64,000 nt of DNA from DAOUMU01 sp034409055 (GCA_034409055.1 DAOUMU010000411.1:7571-71570); one strand, 5' to 3'; positions 37,575 to 47,965 are shown, counted from the first letter of the stretch. Notes: generated by a model not told the origin, from the letters alone. Made by a program: numbers and translations.

Positions 37575-40094
37575 ATGCGATACAGGAAAGATATTTTTAT
37601 TGCCGGTATCTACATATTTCTAACGATTGTCTTGACCCACCCGGTGACTCTGCGCCTGGCCAGCCATATTGCCGGCTTTCCAGGCGAAGATAACCTACAA
37701 TGGCGTTGGTTTTTGTGGTGGTTTAAGCATTCTTTGCTGACTTTGCAATCTTCTGTTACCGATGTTTCTATCCTTTTTGCCCCCACCGGGGGTGAGCAAG
37801 CCCTCTATGCCACTATTGTTTACATTCCGGCCCTGGTCCTGCCCATTACGCTCTTGGCCGGGCCAACGGTCAGTTTTAATCTCAGTTTTCTCCTCTCGTT
37901 TGCCCTTTCGGGCTACACGGCCTATCTGCTGGCTTATTATTTCACCCGGCATCGCCCGGGCGCGTTTATAGCCGGTTTGATTTTTGCCTTCTATCCGGCT
38001 CGATTTGGGTATGCCACCGGGACATTTCTGGGACAACTGACCACTTACTTCATCCCGCTTTATTTGTTAGCCCTTTTTATGCTGGCCCACCGGCCAAGTT
38101 GGCTGAGAGCCAGCTTGGCGACCGTGGTCCTGGTCTGTATCTGTTTGACCTGGCCGCTACATGTTGCCTATGGGGTGGTTGTTTTTACCAGTCTGTTTTT
38201 GATCTTTCAAGTAGTGACCTGGTTTCGTCAACCCACCACTCGAAGCAATATCAAATATTTTGTCTTCACTTTTGGCTTGGCGTTTGTACTGATTATTGGT
38301 TTCTACGTACCGTTACTTAGAACTGTGTTCCAAGCAGGTAGCACGCATATCCACGGCGGAGGAACGACATATTTTGCTTTAGATTTGCTGGCCTTTATTT
38401 CGCCATCTAACTATCACCCTGTGTGGCAGCCATTGGGTCTTTTGCCCGAGTATGCTAAACGTGTTCTGGCGGACAGAGATGATATTCAAGAACGTTTGGC
38501 TTACGTGGGGATCATTCCAGGTCTGCTCGTTTTTATTGGTTTGATAAAATTTCGGCGGCGTCTACTATTTTGGCTGGTTATTGCTCTGACCGCCATGACG
38601 CTTTCTCTCGGTCCCCTGTTAAAGTTTAACGGCAGCCTGGTCCAATTGGATATTGAGGGCTATGTTGGCTACATTGTTTTGCCCTATGTCTTGTTGAACT
38701 CTGTGCCCATTCTAAATTGGAGTGGTGTACTGGGAAGGTTAAATGTGTCCACAATGCTGGCTGTCGGGGTTATGGCTGCTTACGGTACGACTTATTTGTT
38801 GTTGCGTGTCAAGCGTCGCTGGCGTCCCGGCATCGTGGTAATGTTTTCCGGGCTTATTCTGCTTGAATTTTTAACGATCTTTCCCTTTCCCACCGAGCCA
38901 GATAAAGTGCCTGATTTTTACCATCGACTCAGAGCGGAAGGTCTAACCCACCCCCAAATGATCATTGATTTGCCTATGCGTGGTGAGCCCGATTACAACA
39001 ATTACTCTATGCATTATCAAACCGTCCATCAACAAGCCCAAAGTGGCGGTCATTTTATGCGCAAGCCGCCTGGTACCAGTGAAATGTCAGCCTTGCTCTA
39101 CCAATTATTAGCGCCTCCTTTGGGCCAGTCTGTCTTGAGCCTGCCGGATGATAATACTCGCTTGAGTCTTCTGAATAAATTTGGGTTTACCAAGATAATA
39201 GCCAGGCTGTGGCTGATGGAAGATGAAGCGTATCAAAGCCAGTTGGCTTATCTATCCACCTGGCTGGGCGAGTCCCATCTGGCGGGCGAAGTGGCTGTTT
39301 TTGAGATTCCTCAAAATGCAGCAGGTGCGCCTCCTCTGATCACGGCCTTGCTCGATGGCGATGGGTGGTCCCCCATAAAGGACTCAAATCAGCTTCAACT
39401 ACAAGCACCGGCCGACTTGTTGATTTATGTGGATGGTGACCAACCTCAACCGGTTACATTACAATTATCTCTGTCCGCGCCTGAACCTGACCGCTATCTG
39501 GCTATAGAGTTCAAGGGGCAGCCATTCAGCCGGCTTTATCTGAGCCAAGAAATCTTAACCTATAGCCTGCCGGTCACTTTGTCACCTGGAGTGCACCAGT
39601 TTACCTTTCGGCCTCAGGAAGCGTGCCGACGAGATTGCGAACCGGTGAATTTTAGTCATATGGCGGTGAATGTCTCTGACCAACGTGTTGGACCGTCGAT
39701 AACCTTTGCCGATCAGATGATGTTGGTCAATTACAATATTTCTAGCACCACGGTCCAATCTGGACAGCCTATCTTGATTTATCTTTATTGGCAAGGACAG
39801 GCTAGAGCCAGCTCAGATTATAGCGGTTTTGTGCATCTTGTTTCTCCGTCTGGGGAATTGATCAGTCAAGCCGATTATTTATTGGGAGGTTGGCTCTATC
39901 CTACTTCCAAATGGCCAAACCGATTTGTTGCGGCTACGCCAAGCCTTATTTTTATTCCGCCGGGTAGTTCACCGGGTGAATACCAATTGCGAGCAGGTGT
40001 TTATGATTCTAAAACTGGTGAAAGATTATATGTCAGCAGTGGTGCTGAAGCACAGGACTATGTTTTATTATCAACAATCGTCGTTAATCCCTAG
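37575..40094 (+). CDS. Large polytopic membrane protein (GT-C/YfhO-like) with beta-sandwich tail
   Basis: About 839 residues from ATG 37575; a GTG at 37542 inside the previous gene would add 11 residues. It has about eleven TM helices, then an extracytoplasmic part (residues 430 on), ending in one module with 'LIYLYWQGQA' and 'YPTSKWPNRF', like the modules of the 30795 protein. 'SLGPLLKFNG' and 'LPYVLLNSVPILNWSGVLGRLN' are reminiscent of YfhO/GT-C proteins of glycan loci. No single catalytic motif is clear. Role in glycan transfer is inferred from context. Confidence 0.7.
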   Translation: MRYRKDIFIAGIYIFLTIVLTHPVTLRLASHIAGFPGEDNLQWRWFLWWFKHSLLTLQSSVTDVSILFAPTGGEQALYATIVYIPALVLPITLLAGPTVSFNLSFLLSFALSGYTAYLLAYYFTRHRPGAFIAGLIFAFYPARFGYATGTFLGQLTTYFIPLYLLALFMLAHRPSWLRASLATVVLVCICLTWPLHVAYGVVVFTSLFLIFQVVTWFRQPTTRSNIKYFVFTFGLAFVLIIGFYVPLLRTVFQAGSTHIHGGGTTYFALDLLAFISPSNYHPVWQPLGLLPEYAKRVLADRDDIQERLAYVGIIPGLLVFIGLIKFRRRLLFWLVIALTAMTLSLGPLLKFNGSLVQLDIEGYVGYIVLPYVLLNSVPILNWSGVLGRLNVSTMLAVGVMAAYGTTYLLLRVKRRWRPGIVVMFSGLILLEFLTIFPFPTEPDKVPDFYHRLRAEGLTHPQMIIDLPMRGEPDYNNYSMHYQTVHQQAQSGGHFMRKPPGTSEMSALLYQLLAPPLGQSVLSLPDDNTRLSLLNKFGFTKIIARLWLMEDEAYQSQLAYLSTWLGESHLAGEVAVFEIPQNAAGAPPLITALLDGDGWSPIKDSNQLQLQAPADLLIYVDGDQPQPVTLQLSLSAPEPDRYLAIEFKGQPFSRLYLSQEILTYSLPVTLSPGVHQFTFRPQEACRRDCEPVNFSHMAVNVSDQRVGPSITFADQMMLVNYNISSTTVQSGQPILIYLYWQGQARASSDYSGFVHLVSPSGELISQADYLLGGWLYPTSKWPNRFVAATPSLIFIPPGSSPGEYQLRAGVYDSKTGERLYVSSGAEAQDYVLLSTIVVNP

Positions 40095-40427
40095 CCAACT
40101 CCAAGAAAGCGTACCCCAACGGGCAGTACATCATAATGGTTGGACAAGTCCTAAAATCAGGGTTTGCCCGGAATCTTGGCTAATGATAGAATGTTCCCTC
40201 ACAAAAATTAAGGACTCCCCATAGGAGTACGAGCGATAAAAATAATTCTTGTAAGCGGTATGGCGGTTTTAAGGTAATCGCATTATTGCCCTACGACTTT
40301 TTTATGCACTTTACGCGTTTCGATAAGACATATCGACTGGAGAAGATGTAAGGCCGGGGTTGAAGTCAATGCAATTTAGCATTTTGTGCTCGCTTTGACC
40401 CTTATCCAAAACTAACAGGAGACTTAG
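40095..40427. other. 333-bp intergenic gap, no gene recognised
   Basis: No convincing reading frame with a family match or RNA gene is visible. The 3' end holds a good ribosome site (aggagacttag before ATG 40428). A T-rich stretch around 40300 could belong to a promoter, but I see no clear -35/-10 pair. Confidence 0.5.
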
Positions 40428-41312
40428 ATGGAGCTTTCAATTATCTTACCTTGCTACAACGAGATCGAGAATATCCCCAAAATTCAGCGAGAGTTTTTTC
40501 CTGTCGTGGTCGAGTTAGCTCAAACAGCTTCAGTCGAAGTGGTCTTTGTTGACGATGGCAGTACCGATGGAACTTGGCAGGTCCTCAAAGATACCTTTGG
40601 TAATAGGAACGAAACCCGGATATCGATCAAGTTTGAGCGCCATGCCGTCAATCGAGGCTTGGGGGCAGCCATCCGGACCGGCTTTGCCGCTGCCCGGGGC
40701 GAGGTGGTTGTAATTACTGATAGCGACGGGACCTATAAGTTTTCAGAGATTCCGGCTATGTTGTCTTATCTCACGTCCGATATGGATATCGTCACCGCTT
40801 CGCCGCATAATCCGGCCGGAGAGGTGGTTGGTGTTCCGGCCTATCGCCTCATTCTTAGTGTAGGTTCCTCACTCATCTATCGCCTTCTGGTTGACTGGCA
40901 AGTGCATACTTACACGGCTTTGTTTCGGGCCTATCGCCGTCGTGTGATCGAACAGGTACCCTTTGAATCTGATGGTTATCTGGCCAGCACCGAATTGTTG
41001 GTGAACGGGATGCTGATGGGATACCGGGTGGCTGAGTATCCGGCCATACTGCACAAGCGGGTGTTTGGGACCTCGAAGGCGAAATTGGTGCGTACGGTTT
41101 TGGACCACCTGAATTTTCAGGCACGGTTGTTATTACGCCGGTTAAATCCGAAACCTTTGGTCAAATTGCACGAGGTCGAGAGTGATTGTAGGGGGCAACA
41201 AAATGTTGGACAGATGAAAACTTCCCCGAAGCTCGATTATGGGCCAGAATCGCCTGATAATCCAAGCAAGTTATCCCAAAACCGGCTTCCGGGAAGTTCA
41301 ACATCATCTTGA
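40428..41312 (+). CDS. GT2 glycosyltransferase
   Basis: 294 residues with 'LSIILPCYNEIENIPKI', 'VVFVDDGSTDGTW' and the DxD-like 'DSDGTYKFSEIP', the standard dolichol-phosphate-mannose-synthase-like layout. Unlike the two other GT2 proteins here it has no clear C-terminal TM pair; the last about 40 residues are polar and low in complexity. It has a good ribosome site (GGAG, 7 nt). It is separated by 333 bp from the gene before and 288 bp from the next, so it may be a single-gene unit. Confidence 0.82.
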   Translation: MELSIILPCYNEIENIPKIQREFFPVVVELAQTASVEVVFVDDGSTDGTWQVLKDTFGNRNETRISIKFERHAVNRGLGAAIRTGFAAARGEVVVITDSDGTYKFSEIPAMLSYLTSDMDIVTASPHNPAGEVVGVPAYRLILSVGSSLIYRLLVDWQVHTYTALFRAYRRRVIEQVPFESDGYLASTELLVNGMLMGYRVAEYPAILHKRVFGTSKAKLVRTVLDHLNFQARLLLRRLNPKPLVKLHEVESDCRGQQNVGQMKTSPKLDYGPESPDNPSKLSQNRLPGSSTSS

Positions 41313-41430
41313 CTATTAGGAGATGGCACGGCGGTAAGGTGCATTGCCCAAATTTTGACCGGTGAGGTCATCACTTTTGGCTGGCCTCGCCAACAACACA
41401 CCCAAGACCGATTATTTTTTACTCAAAATG

Positions 41431-41573
41431 TAACTGCCTACCCTCATGTCATTCCGAGGAGCGGAGCGACGAGGAATCTCCGAAACGCTGGCCCAAAAGA
41501 GGTCTACTTTACCAAAACCTTGGGGATTCTTCACTCGCTGCGCTCGTTCAGAATGACATGGTAGGTAGTTACC
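41431..41573. repeat. MITE-like inverted-repeat element, copy 1
   Basis: A segment of about 143 bp whose ends are imperfect inverted repeats (tgtcattccgaggagcg... and ...cgttcagaatgacatgg). A second copy of the same family in the opposite orientation lies at 51076-51208, with the same outer sequence (aactgcctaccctcatgtca versus its complement). Related shorter 'gtcattctgagcgcagcgaa' pieces occur at about 56410 and 58755. No gene is inside. It is a dispersed extragenic repeat. Confidence 0.75.
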
Positions 41574-41600
41574 TCAAAATCTGGGTGAGGAGGGTTAACT

Positions 41601-44444
41601 TTGATACAAATCAATCTTAAAACCAGGTGGTTGACCCTGATAAGTGTGATGGTGCTGATCATACTCCCCTTGATATTTTTATGGCGAGTGGTCTTTCAAG
41701 GCCATATTTTGTTGTCTCTGGACCTGCTCCTCTCATATGAGCCCTGGCGTAGTGAAATACCGGGGGCAATTGCCTTTCGGTTGTGGAATGAACGCATGGC
41801 CGACGCTGTCAGGTCTTTTTTTCCTATCGCCAAGTTTATTCATGAGTCCTGGCAGCACGGTGAAATTCCCTATTGGTATCCCTACGCCGGTAACGGTTTA
41901 CCGTTATTAGGCGCTGGCACTTATCAAGTATTTTATCCTATCAACCTGATATTTGAGATGCTGATGCCGGTGCATGTGGCCTTTGGCTGGTCGGCTGTAT
42001 TTCACCTGATTGTTGGCAGCTTACTGGCTTATCTTTTTATGCGAGAACTCGGGGTAGGGCAATTTGGCCGGTTGGTCGGGGCTCTGGCCTTTGTTTACAA
42101 TAGTTCTACCATGATATGGCTGGGTATTCCGAATGTGGTTGATACAGCGGTGTGGCTGCCTCTGATGTTTTTTGGGTATGAACGGGCCATTAATCGTAAA
42201 GACTGGCGCTGGACTCTACTAGGCGCGTTGGCGGGCGTCTTGCAGATTTCCGCCGGTATGATTCAGTTGGTGATGTATGGCCTGACCGGATTTGGCTTCT
42301 ACGTTCTCTTCCGCAGCTTGAGTGAGTGGTGGGAGAAACGGGACGTTCGAGATGTGGGCCGCCATTGGGCATACGGGGCCATTATTGCCATCTTAACTTG
42401 TGGTCTGAGCGCTTATCAACTGATCCCGCTGGCTGAACTTGTGTCGGAGACGACCCGAAGCGACGTTATATTTGATGTGTATACACCTAAAATCAGTCTT
42501 ATCCAACTTCTTGTCCCTGAATTCCTGGGAAGACATATGGATGGCCCGGTACAAGACGGCTTTCGCATTGAGGCCAGGTTCTATATAGGGTTGTTAACGC
42601 TTTTCCTGCTGATTGCCTCACTATTTTCAATACATCGACGAAAAGTGTGGAATTTTTTTGGGGTCGGGTTATTGTTTGTTTTTGTCATTTATAATATTCC
42701 GCCCTTCTTTCAAATTTTTTATAAATTTTTCCCTACCTTTCCCTCGTTGGGATTTCTGAGGAGTATTTATGTTATTACCTTTGTCTGGGCTGTTGCGGCT
42801 GGCTTTGGCGCCGACTGGCTGCTGACTGTCCGTCCAACCAGGGTGCTACGACGCCTGGTCTGGCTTGGTTTGGGCGTGGGGGTAATTTTTTTGGCCATCG
42901 CTTTACGCCTGGCTTTTATTGCCAAATATCAAGAAAGACATTTCTGGGGAATACCGCCTATTCCCGACATCAATCCTAATCCCTTCTATTTTGCCTCGAC
43001 CCTGCTCATATTTTTAGTTTTCCTGGGAGTAATCCTGACCCTGTTATGGTTATGGGCGATCGAAAAGATACCCGGCCGGGCTTTTGCCGGTCTCTCGACC
43101 CTCATCCTTATTATCGACCTCTTTCTGACCCATATTGACACAGCCCCTGCTTTACCCGAGTCGATGTTTTATCCGGTTACGCCCAGCCTGAACTTTTTAC
43201 AACAACAACTGGCGAATGAAACCGAACCGTACCGTATCTCCAGTACAGGGCGGGTGCTCTGGCCCAGTACCGGCGGCGCATTTGCCATTCACTCGGTCTC
43301 GGCTCACACCGGTTTTCCACTGACGCGCTACGAGGCATATGCGAACGCGACCGGGGTTCGAGCCAATACGAATTTTAGAGTGGTTACCTATCAACCCAGC
43401 CCCAATCGTTTGCTTGATGCTTTGAATGTAAAATATATCTATACCACCCGTTCAGAGCTGGCTGACTACCAGGGCTGGGTATCACTCATCAGGGATATTG
43501 GCAATCCAAACGTTACCTCTGAGCATGGTAACGCCGGTCAGGTTGAGTTTTGGAATATTAAAAACTGGACCCAGCCGGTCATTCAAGCTCCATCTCCTTC
43601 AGTCATTAGTTTCGAGGGTCCCCTACCCGAAATCGTTACCTTAGAAATGGGGATTGTTATTCATCCTGATAGCTGGAATAGCGCGGGGGCTCTATTTGAG
43701 ATCTATATTGGTACCCCGGCCGAACCTTTGCAAAATCTTGTTTTCTCCCAGACTCTGAGTCCACGTGATAATGCTGACCACCAGGGGTGGGTGCCTGTCA
43801 CCTTAACGGTAAATGGAAATCCCCGGCAAACTATGGTTGTTTCTTTTGTGACCCAGTCCCAGGGTGAGGAGCCTGTGCTGGCTGGCTGGGCTGACCCTTT
43901 AATTAGACCTGGCGACGATTTTGAGTTACTCTACTATGGACCAAATAACATCTATTTTAACAAAAACTACTTGCCCCGGGCCTGGGTCGTTCACCAAGCC
44001 ACCCAGGTGCCCTTGGATGATATCGACTCGGTCGTGGACAGGCTGGAGTCGCCCGATTTTGATCCGGCTGTTGAGGCGGTCATTGAAGGCAAACTTCCCG
44101 ATTCGTTGGGATATGCGACGCCCAATGATGTCGTTAATATTCAGACTTACAAAGTTTCAGAGGTGATCCTCAATACCAATTTGGTGGAGCCTGGCCTGAT
44201 CATTTTATCTGACATTTATTATCCGGGCTGGAAGGCCTACGTGGATGGTTCTGAGCAGCCTATCTATCCGGCCAACCTGGCCATGCGCGGCGTGTTTGTA
44301 GAAAGCGGTCAGCATACCGTTCGATTTGTCTATACCCCTATGTCACTTAAGATTGGGGGCGGGATAAGTCTGGCCTGCTTGCTAATTGTGTTGATTGGCC
44401 TGGCAGTCAATGTGGCCTACCGGCGTAAAGTAAGAACTGAGTGA
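41601..44444 (+). CDS. YfhO-family membrane protein
   Basis: 947 residues, about 12-13 TM helices. The N-terminal outer loop 'PWRSEIPGAIAFRLWNERMADAVRSFFP' and the C-terminal 'LSDIYYPGWKAYVDGSEQPI...HTVRFVYTP' followed by a last TM helix are hallmarks of YfhO, a GT-C relative that glycosylates lipoteichoic acid in Bacillus. The large extracytoplasmic domain lies at about 520-910. Likely a glycosyltransferase for a surface polymer. It has a paralogue at 45469, with an SGNH gene between them. Confidence 0.85.
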   Translation: MIQINLKTRWLTLISVMVLIILPLIFLWRVVFQGHILLSLDLLLSYEPWRSEIPGAIAFRLWNERMADAVRSFFPIAKFIHESWQHGEIPYWYPYAGNGLPLLGAGTYQVFYPINLIFEMLMPVHVAFGWSAVFHLIVGSLLAYLFMRELGVGQFGRLVGALAFVYNSSTMIWLGIPNVVDTAVWLPLMFFGYERAINRKDWRWTLLGALAGVLQISAGMIQLVMYGLTGFGFYVLFRSLSEWWEKRDVRDVGRHWAYGAIIAILTCGLSAYQLIPLAELVSETTRSDVIFDVYTPKISLIQLLVPEFLGRHMDGPVQDGFRIEARFYIGLLTLFLLIASLFSIHRRKVWNFFGVGLLFVFVIYNIPPFFQIFYKFFPTFPSLGFLRSIYVITFVWAVAAGFGADWLLTVRPTRVLRRLVWLGLGVGVIFLAIALRLAFIAKYQERHFWGIPPIPDINPNPFYFASTLLIFLVFLGVILTLLWLWAIEKIPGRAFAGLSTLILIIDLFLTHIDTAPALPESMFYPVTPSLNFLQQQLANETEPYRISSTGRVLWPSTGGAFAIHSVSAHTGFPLTRYEAYANATGVRANTNFRVVTYQPSPNRLLDALNVKYIYTTRSELADYQGWVSLIRDIGNPNVTSEHGNAGQVEFWNIKNWTQPVIQAPSPSVISFEGPLPEIVTLEMGIVIHPDSWNSAGALFEIYIGTPAEPLQNLVFSQTLSPRDNADHQGWVPVTLTVNGNPRQTMVVSFVTQSQGEEPVLAGWADPLIRPGDDFELLYYGPNNIYFNKNYLPRAWVVHQATQVPLDDIDSVVDRLESPDFDPAVEAVIEGKLPDSLGYATPNDVVNIQTYKVSEVILNTNLVEPGLIILSDIYYPGWKAYVDGSEQPIYPANLAMRGVFVESGQHTVRFVYTPMSLKIGGGISLACLLIVLIGLAVNVAYRRKVRTE

Positions 44445-44452
44445 GAGGATAA

Positions 44453-45511
44453 ATGACTTATTGGCTTGGTTACACTCTGATCTTAATTGTTGGGATATGC
44501 CTGGCCGTGGGCCTGATATGGCTGTATCGAAAGTTGTGGCCTGGTCGTAAGAGTGGGCGAGATTTACTGACCAATCTGACCGTGTCTCTTCTATTTCTGT
44601 TTTTGGCCTTCATGGGGGCCGAGTTTTATTTCAAAGTTTTCTTTGCCCAATCTGATGCTTTCGTTTTTACCCTGGCGGCCCAAAATTGGAAGCAACGTTA
44701 CTGGACCCCGATCAATTCTTTAGGCTATCGGGACCGGGAGTGGTCCGCCGAAGATATCGCCGGCAAGCTTAAAATTATGGTGGTGGGTGACTCTCTGGCA
44801 GCGGGGCTGGGGATCAACAATTATCAAGATCGCTTTTCCAATAAGCTAAACGAGTTATTGGGGGACAAGGCGGTTGTGTTTAACGTGGCTTCGTCGGGCT
44901 GGCATACCCGTCGAGAAATCGAGGCCATTGTCAACTATCCCCATCGACCTGATATTCTTATCCTGACCTATTTTATCAACGACATAGAGGGCTCCGCTTT
45001 TCATCAAGGGGTGGAGCGCGTAAAACTTGATATTTATAAATATCCGCCTGTTCTTGAGCCCTTGATTCAAAATTCATATGCCTTCAACTTTTTATATTGG
45101 CGTTTAGTACGGTTTGGGCTGCAGGAAGGTCAAGCTGGTTATTGGCAGTGGGTGACAGAAATCTTTGAGACGCCCGATATCTGGTGGGTGCATCAGCAAG
45201 AGTTACAAACAATCTATGAGGGGGCCCAGGCCGAAGGGATTACTTTAATTGTCGTTGTTTTTCCAAACGTAACCTCGATTGAAGAGAGTCAGCAGATTAC
45301 CCGGCCTGTCCTCGATTTTTTTCAGAGTCGGGGGATTGTCACCCTTGATGTCACCGAATTGATCAAGGACGATGAGCCTCGTGATTTAATGGCCAGTCCT
45401 GTCGACGGCCATCCCAATGAAGTTGTCCACCTGAAAGTGGCCGAACGACTTTACCAGATGATCCAGCGATGCGAGAGTCCAAAATGCGAGGATGCAGCAG
45501 GCATCCGGTGA
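44453..45511 (+). CDS. Membrane-anchored SGNH hydrolase, paralogue of 4524
   Basis: 352 residues; two TM helices at the N-terminus, 'VVGDSLAAGLG' as block I, and 'VDGHPNEVVHLKVAERLY' at the end. It is clearly paralogous to the protein at 4524, sharing 'EFYFKVFFA', 'GYRD.EW', 'QNSYAFNFLYWR' and 'IWW.HQQEL'. It starts 8 bp after the YfhO stop and overlaps the next YfhO gene by about 43 bp. Probably acts together with the YfhO-like enzymes by adding or removing acyl groups on their products. Confidence 0.82.
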   Translation: MTYWLGYTLILIVGICLAVGLIWLYRKLWPGRKSGRDLLTNLTVSLLFLFLAFMGAEFYFKVFFAQSDAFVFTLAAQNWKQRYWTPINSLGYRDREWSAEDIAGKLKIMVVGDSLAAGLGINNYQDRFSNKLNELLGDKAVVFNVASSGWHTRREIEAIVNYPHRPDILILTYFINDIEGSAFHQGVERVKLDIYKYPPVLEPLIQNSYAFNFLYWRLVRFGLQEGQAGYWQWVTEIFETPDIWWVHQQELQTIYEGAQAEGITLIVVVFPNVTSIEESQQITRPVLDFFQSRGIVTLDVTELIKDDEPRDLMASPVDGHPNEVVHLKVAERLYQMIQRCESPKCEDAAGIR

Positions 45512-47937
45512 TTTCTGCCCTGTCTGGCCTGTTTGCCCCTATTCGTCGCCATTGGCCTGACCTGACCCTTAGCCTGGTTTTGGCGCTTTTACCGGGTCTC
45601 TTTTTCTGGCGGCTTATAACCCCCAACCCCGCCGACCGTATGCAGATTACCCCTGGCGATTTCACCGGGCAATACTTTCCCTTGAGAGCCTTTGCCGCCC
45701 AGGAATGGGTAAGTGGTCGTGTGCCGCTTTGGAATCCCTACCTCTACGGCGGCCAACCGGCCCTGGCCGATATTCAATCGGGAGCGTTATATCCTCCCCA
45801 CCTTTCTGAAGCCCTCATTTTAGGCTGGGGTGGTCCCGTGTTTGGCCGGGAAATCGGCTTTCCAATAAGGGCCCTGGAGCTACAGGTCATCGCCCACTTC
45901 TCTCTGGCCGCTGTAGGGACCTACCTGTTCGCCCGTCATCTTGGTCGGCTAAGTGGGGCTCCGTTACGACGAGCCCGGTTCGGAGCGGTCATAGCCGCCC
46001 TGGTTTTTACCTATGGTGGTTATCTGACCGGCTTTCCCGTACAACAGATGACCATTCTAGAAGTCAGCGCCTGGCTGCCCTGGATATTGTGGAGTCTGAG
46101 TGTAGCCCTCTGGCGTGTCGGCGGGCCAACGAATCAGCAAATGAGTAGTAACCACGTTTCAGGCCACCTGCCTGACAGGTTCACGTTTTACGTTTTACGT
46201 TTCACGCGCCTCTTCACGGCTTCACTGGTAGCGATAGCTTGGGCAGCTTTGACCTTTGCTATGGCCATTCTGGCCGGACATCCCCAAACGGTTTTGTATA
46301 TCTTCTATCTTAGCCTGGCCTACACGGCCTTTCGGGTGTTTTGTGCCTGGCGAAACCATTCACCATCTGCTCCGCGCTCCATTGCCTCGCTGTTGCCTCT
46401 GCTTGGCTCGCATCTTGCCCTTTGGCTGATTGTGGTGGTGTTGGGCGTCCTTATCTCCGCAGCCCAACTGCTGCCAACCCTGGAATTTATTGGACGTTCT
46501 CTCCGGGCCGACCTCTCCTATCGGGCTGTCTCAACCGGGTTACCTCTCAATGAATTTATTTCGATCATATATCCGGGCTTTTGGGGTGGGTCGCCGGAAT
46601 ATGTAGGGATTGTGACCCTGGTGCTGATTGGGCTGGCCCTGGCTTTAGCCCAACCTCGACGGGACGTTTTCTTCTGGGCCGGGGCGGGACTGATTAGTTT
46701 TGGGCTGGCCTTTGGTGGTAACACCTTTCTGTATCCTCTTTTTTACCTGTTGCTGCCCGGCTTCGAGGCGGTACGTCAACAGGAGCGGGCCTTTTTGGTG
46801 TATAGCTTTAGCGCGGCCATCCTGGCCGGTTATGGAGCGATGGTTTTGACCGGTCCCCTGTCAAAGTTATCCCGACAAACTTACACCCGTTTTGAATATC
46901 GCCTGCGGATCGTCATGGGGATAGCCCTGGGCTTGACGGCCTGGTTTATCTATGGTTCTGCCGCAGCCACGGCTCGTGGTGATGAAGTTAATCTCTTTTT
47001 TGGTGTGTTGCGGCATCACCTGTTTGGTTTATTTATTTTGGGCGGGATGCTGGTGTTGTTGGCCCTGCGTTCACGCCGGTGGCTACGACGGACGTGGGGG
47101 ATGGGCCTGGTGACCTTGTGGTTGGCTTTTAATCTGTTCACCATTAACTGGCGCTTTAACCTGGAAAAGCCCGTAGACCCTGAGCCTTTTGCCCCCAATG
47201 GCGTGCCTCAATTTTTGCAGGATGCCCTCCGGGCTGAACCGGGCCGTATTGTTAGTGGGGGGCTGCTAGCGGGGGGGAACAGTGCGGCCTCGGTTTACAA
47301 GCTGCCAGATTTAACCGGTAATACGCCGTTGCAGGTGGCGGCTGTGGCTGCCTTTTCCCAACAGATGCCGGCCTGGCGGTTGTGGCAGTTGATGAATGTG
47401 CGCTACGTTGTGGCTAACCGCGACCTCGCCAACGACGGCTTATCCCTCGTTTTTGAAGCAGGTGACCTCAAAGTGTTTGAGATGGGCGATCCCTTCCCCA
47501 GGGCCTGGTTTGTTTCGACAACAGAGGTCATCCCAGAAGATGATCGAGCCATTGCCCGCCTGGCCGCCGATGATTTTGATTTACGTCGGGGAGCCGTTTT
47601 AGCGGACTCGCTGGCTACCCCCCTGGGAGAGGTCTTGACTTCAACGGTAACCGGCCTCGCTTTTAGCCCCACCAGATTAACGGCCACGGTGGCAGCAGCG
47701 GATCGTCATCTCCTGGTGTTTAGCCAGATCTATTATCCTGGCTGGCAGGTCCAAATTGATGGCCGGGCGGCGGAGTTGCGGCGGGTTAATGTCGTTCAGC
47801 AGGGGGTGGTGGTGCCGCCAGGCAACCACACCGTAACGTTGACGTTTAGACCGAATAGTTTTCGGGCAGGAATGATTATTTCGGTTTTGGGAGGAGTGAT
47901 CTGGGGAATAATGATTGTTGTTGGACGGGGACGGTAA
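45469..47937 (+). CDS. YfhO-family membrane protein, second copy
   Basis: 822 residues; the start overlaps the SGNH gene (ATG 45469 or ATG 45484). The N-terminal 'PGDFTGQYFPLRAFAAQEWVSGRVPLWNPYLYGG' and the C-terminal 'SQIYYPGWQVQIDGRAAEL...HTVTLTFRP' identify YfhO. A loop at 46150-46205 contains a repeat-derived insert: ctgacaggt followed by three 7-bp units ACGTTTT/ACGTTTT/ACGTTTC, 21 bp and so frame-preserving. This is the last gene of the plus-strand locus, facing the minus-strand group. Confidence 0.85.
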   Translation: MRESKMRGCSRHPVISALSGLFAPIRRHWPDLTLSLVLALLPGLFFWRLITPNPADRMQITPGDFTGQYFPLRAFAAQEWVSGRVPLWNPYLYGGQPALADIQSGALYPPHLSEALILGWGGPVFGREIGFPIRALELQVIAHFSLAAVGTYLFARHLGRLSGAPLRRARFGAVIAALVFTYGGYLTGFPVQQMTILEVSAWLPWILWSLSVALWRVGGPTNQQMSSNHVSGHLPDRFTFYVLRFTRLFTASLVAIAWAALTFAMAILAGHPQTVLYIFYLSLAYTAFRVFCAWRNHSPSAPRSIASLLPLLGSHLALWLIVVVLGVLISAAQLLPTLEFIGRSLRADLSYRAVSTGLPLNEFISIIYPGFWGGSPEYVGIVTLVLIGLALALAQPRRDVFFWAGAGLISFGLAFGGNTFLYPLFYLLLPGFEAVRQQERAFLVYSFSAAILAGYGAMVLTGPLSKLSRQTYTRFEYRLRIVMGIALGLTAWFIYGSAAATARGDEVNLFFGVLRHHLFGLFILGGMLVLLALRSRRWLRRTWGMGLVTLWLAFNLFTINWRFNLEKPVDPEPFAPNGVPQFLQDALRAEPGRIVSGGLLAGGNSAASVYKLPDLTGNTPLQVAAVAAFSQQMPAWRLWQLMNVRYVVANRDLANDGLSLVFEAGDLKVFEMGDPFPRAWFVSTTEVIPEDDRAIARLAADDFDLRRGAVLADSLATPLGEVLTSTVTGLAFSPTRLTATVAAADRHLLVFSQIYYPGWQVQIDGRAAELRRVNVVQQGVVVPPGNHTVTLTFRPNSFRAGMIISVLGGVIWGIMIVVGRGR

Positions 47938-47965
47938 AAAGCCCCGATGAAATCATCACCGAGGC
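47936..47965 (-). terminator. Intrinsic terminator for the minus-strand group
   Basis: A hairpin of two 10-nt arms (47941-47950 and 47956-47965, 8 of 10 pairs, 5-nt loop) is followed on the minus strand by a run of five T (A run at 47936-47940). It lies 45 bp after the stop of the ATPase gene at 48010 and overlaps the stop codon of the convergent YfhO gene. Confidence 0.65.

Noticed and set aside
39925..40224. 99-codon frame spanning a gene end and the gap
   Set aside because: It mostly overlaps the real gene in another frame, and nothing is recognisable.
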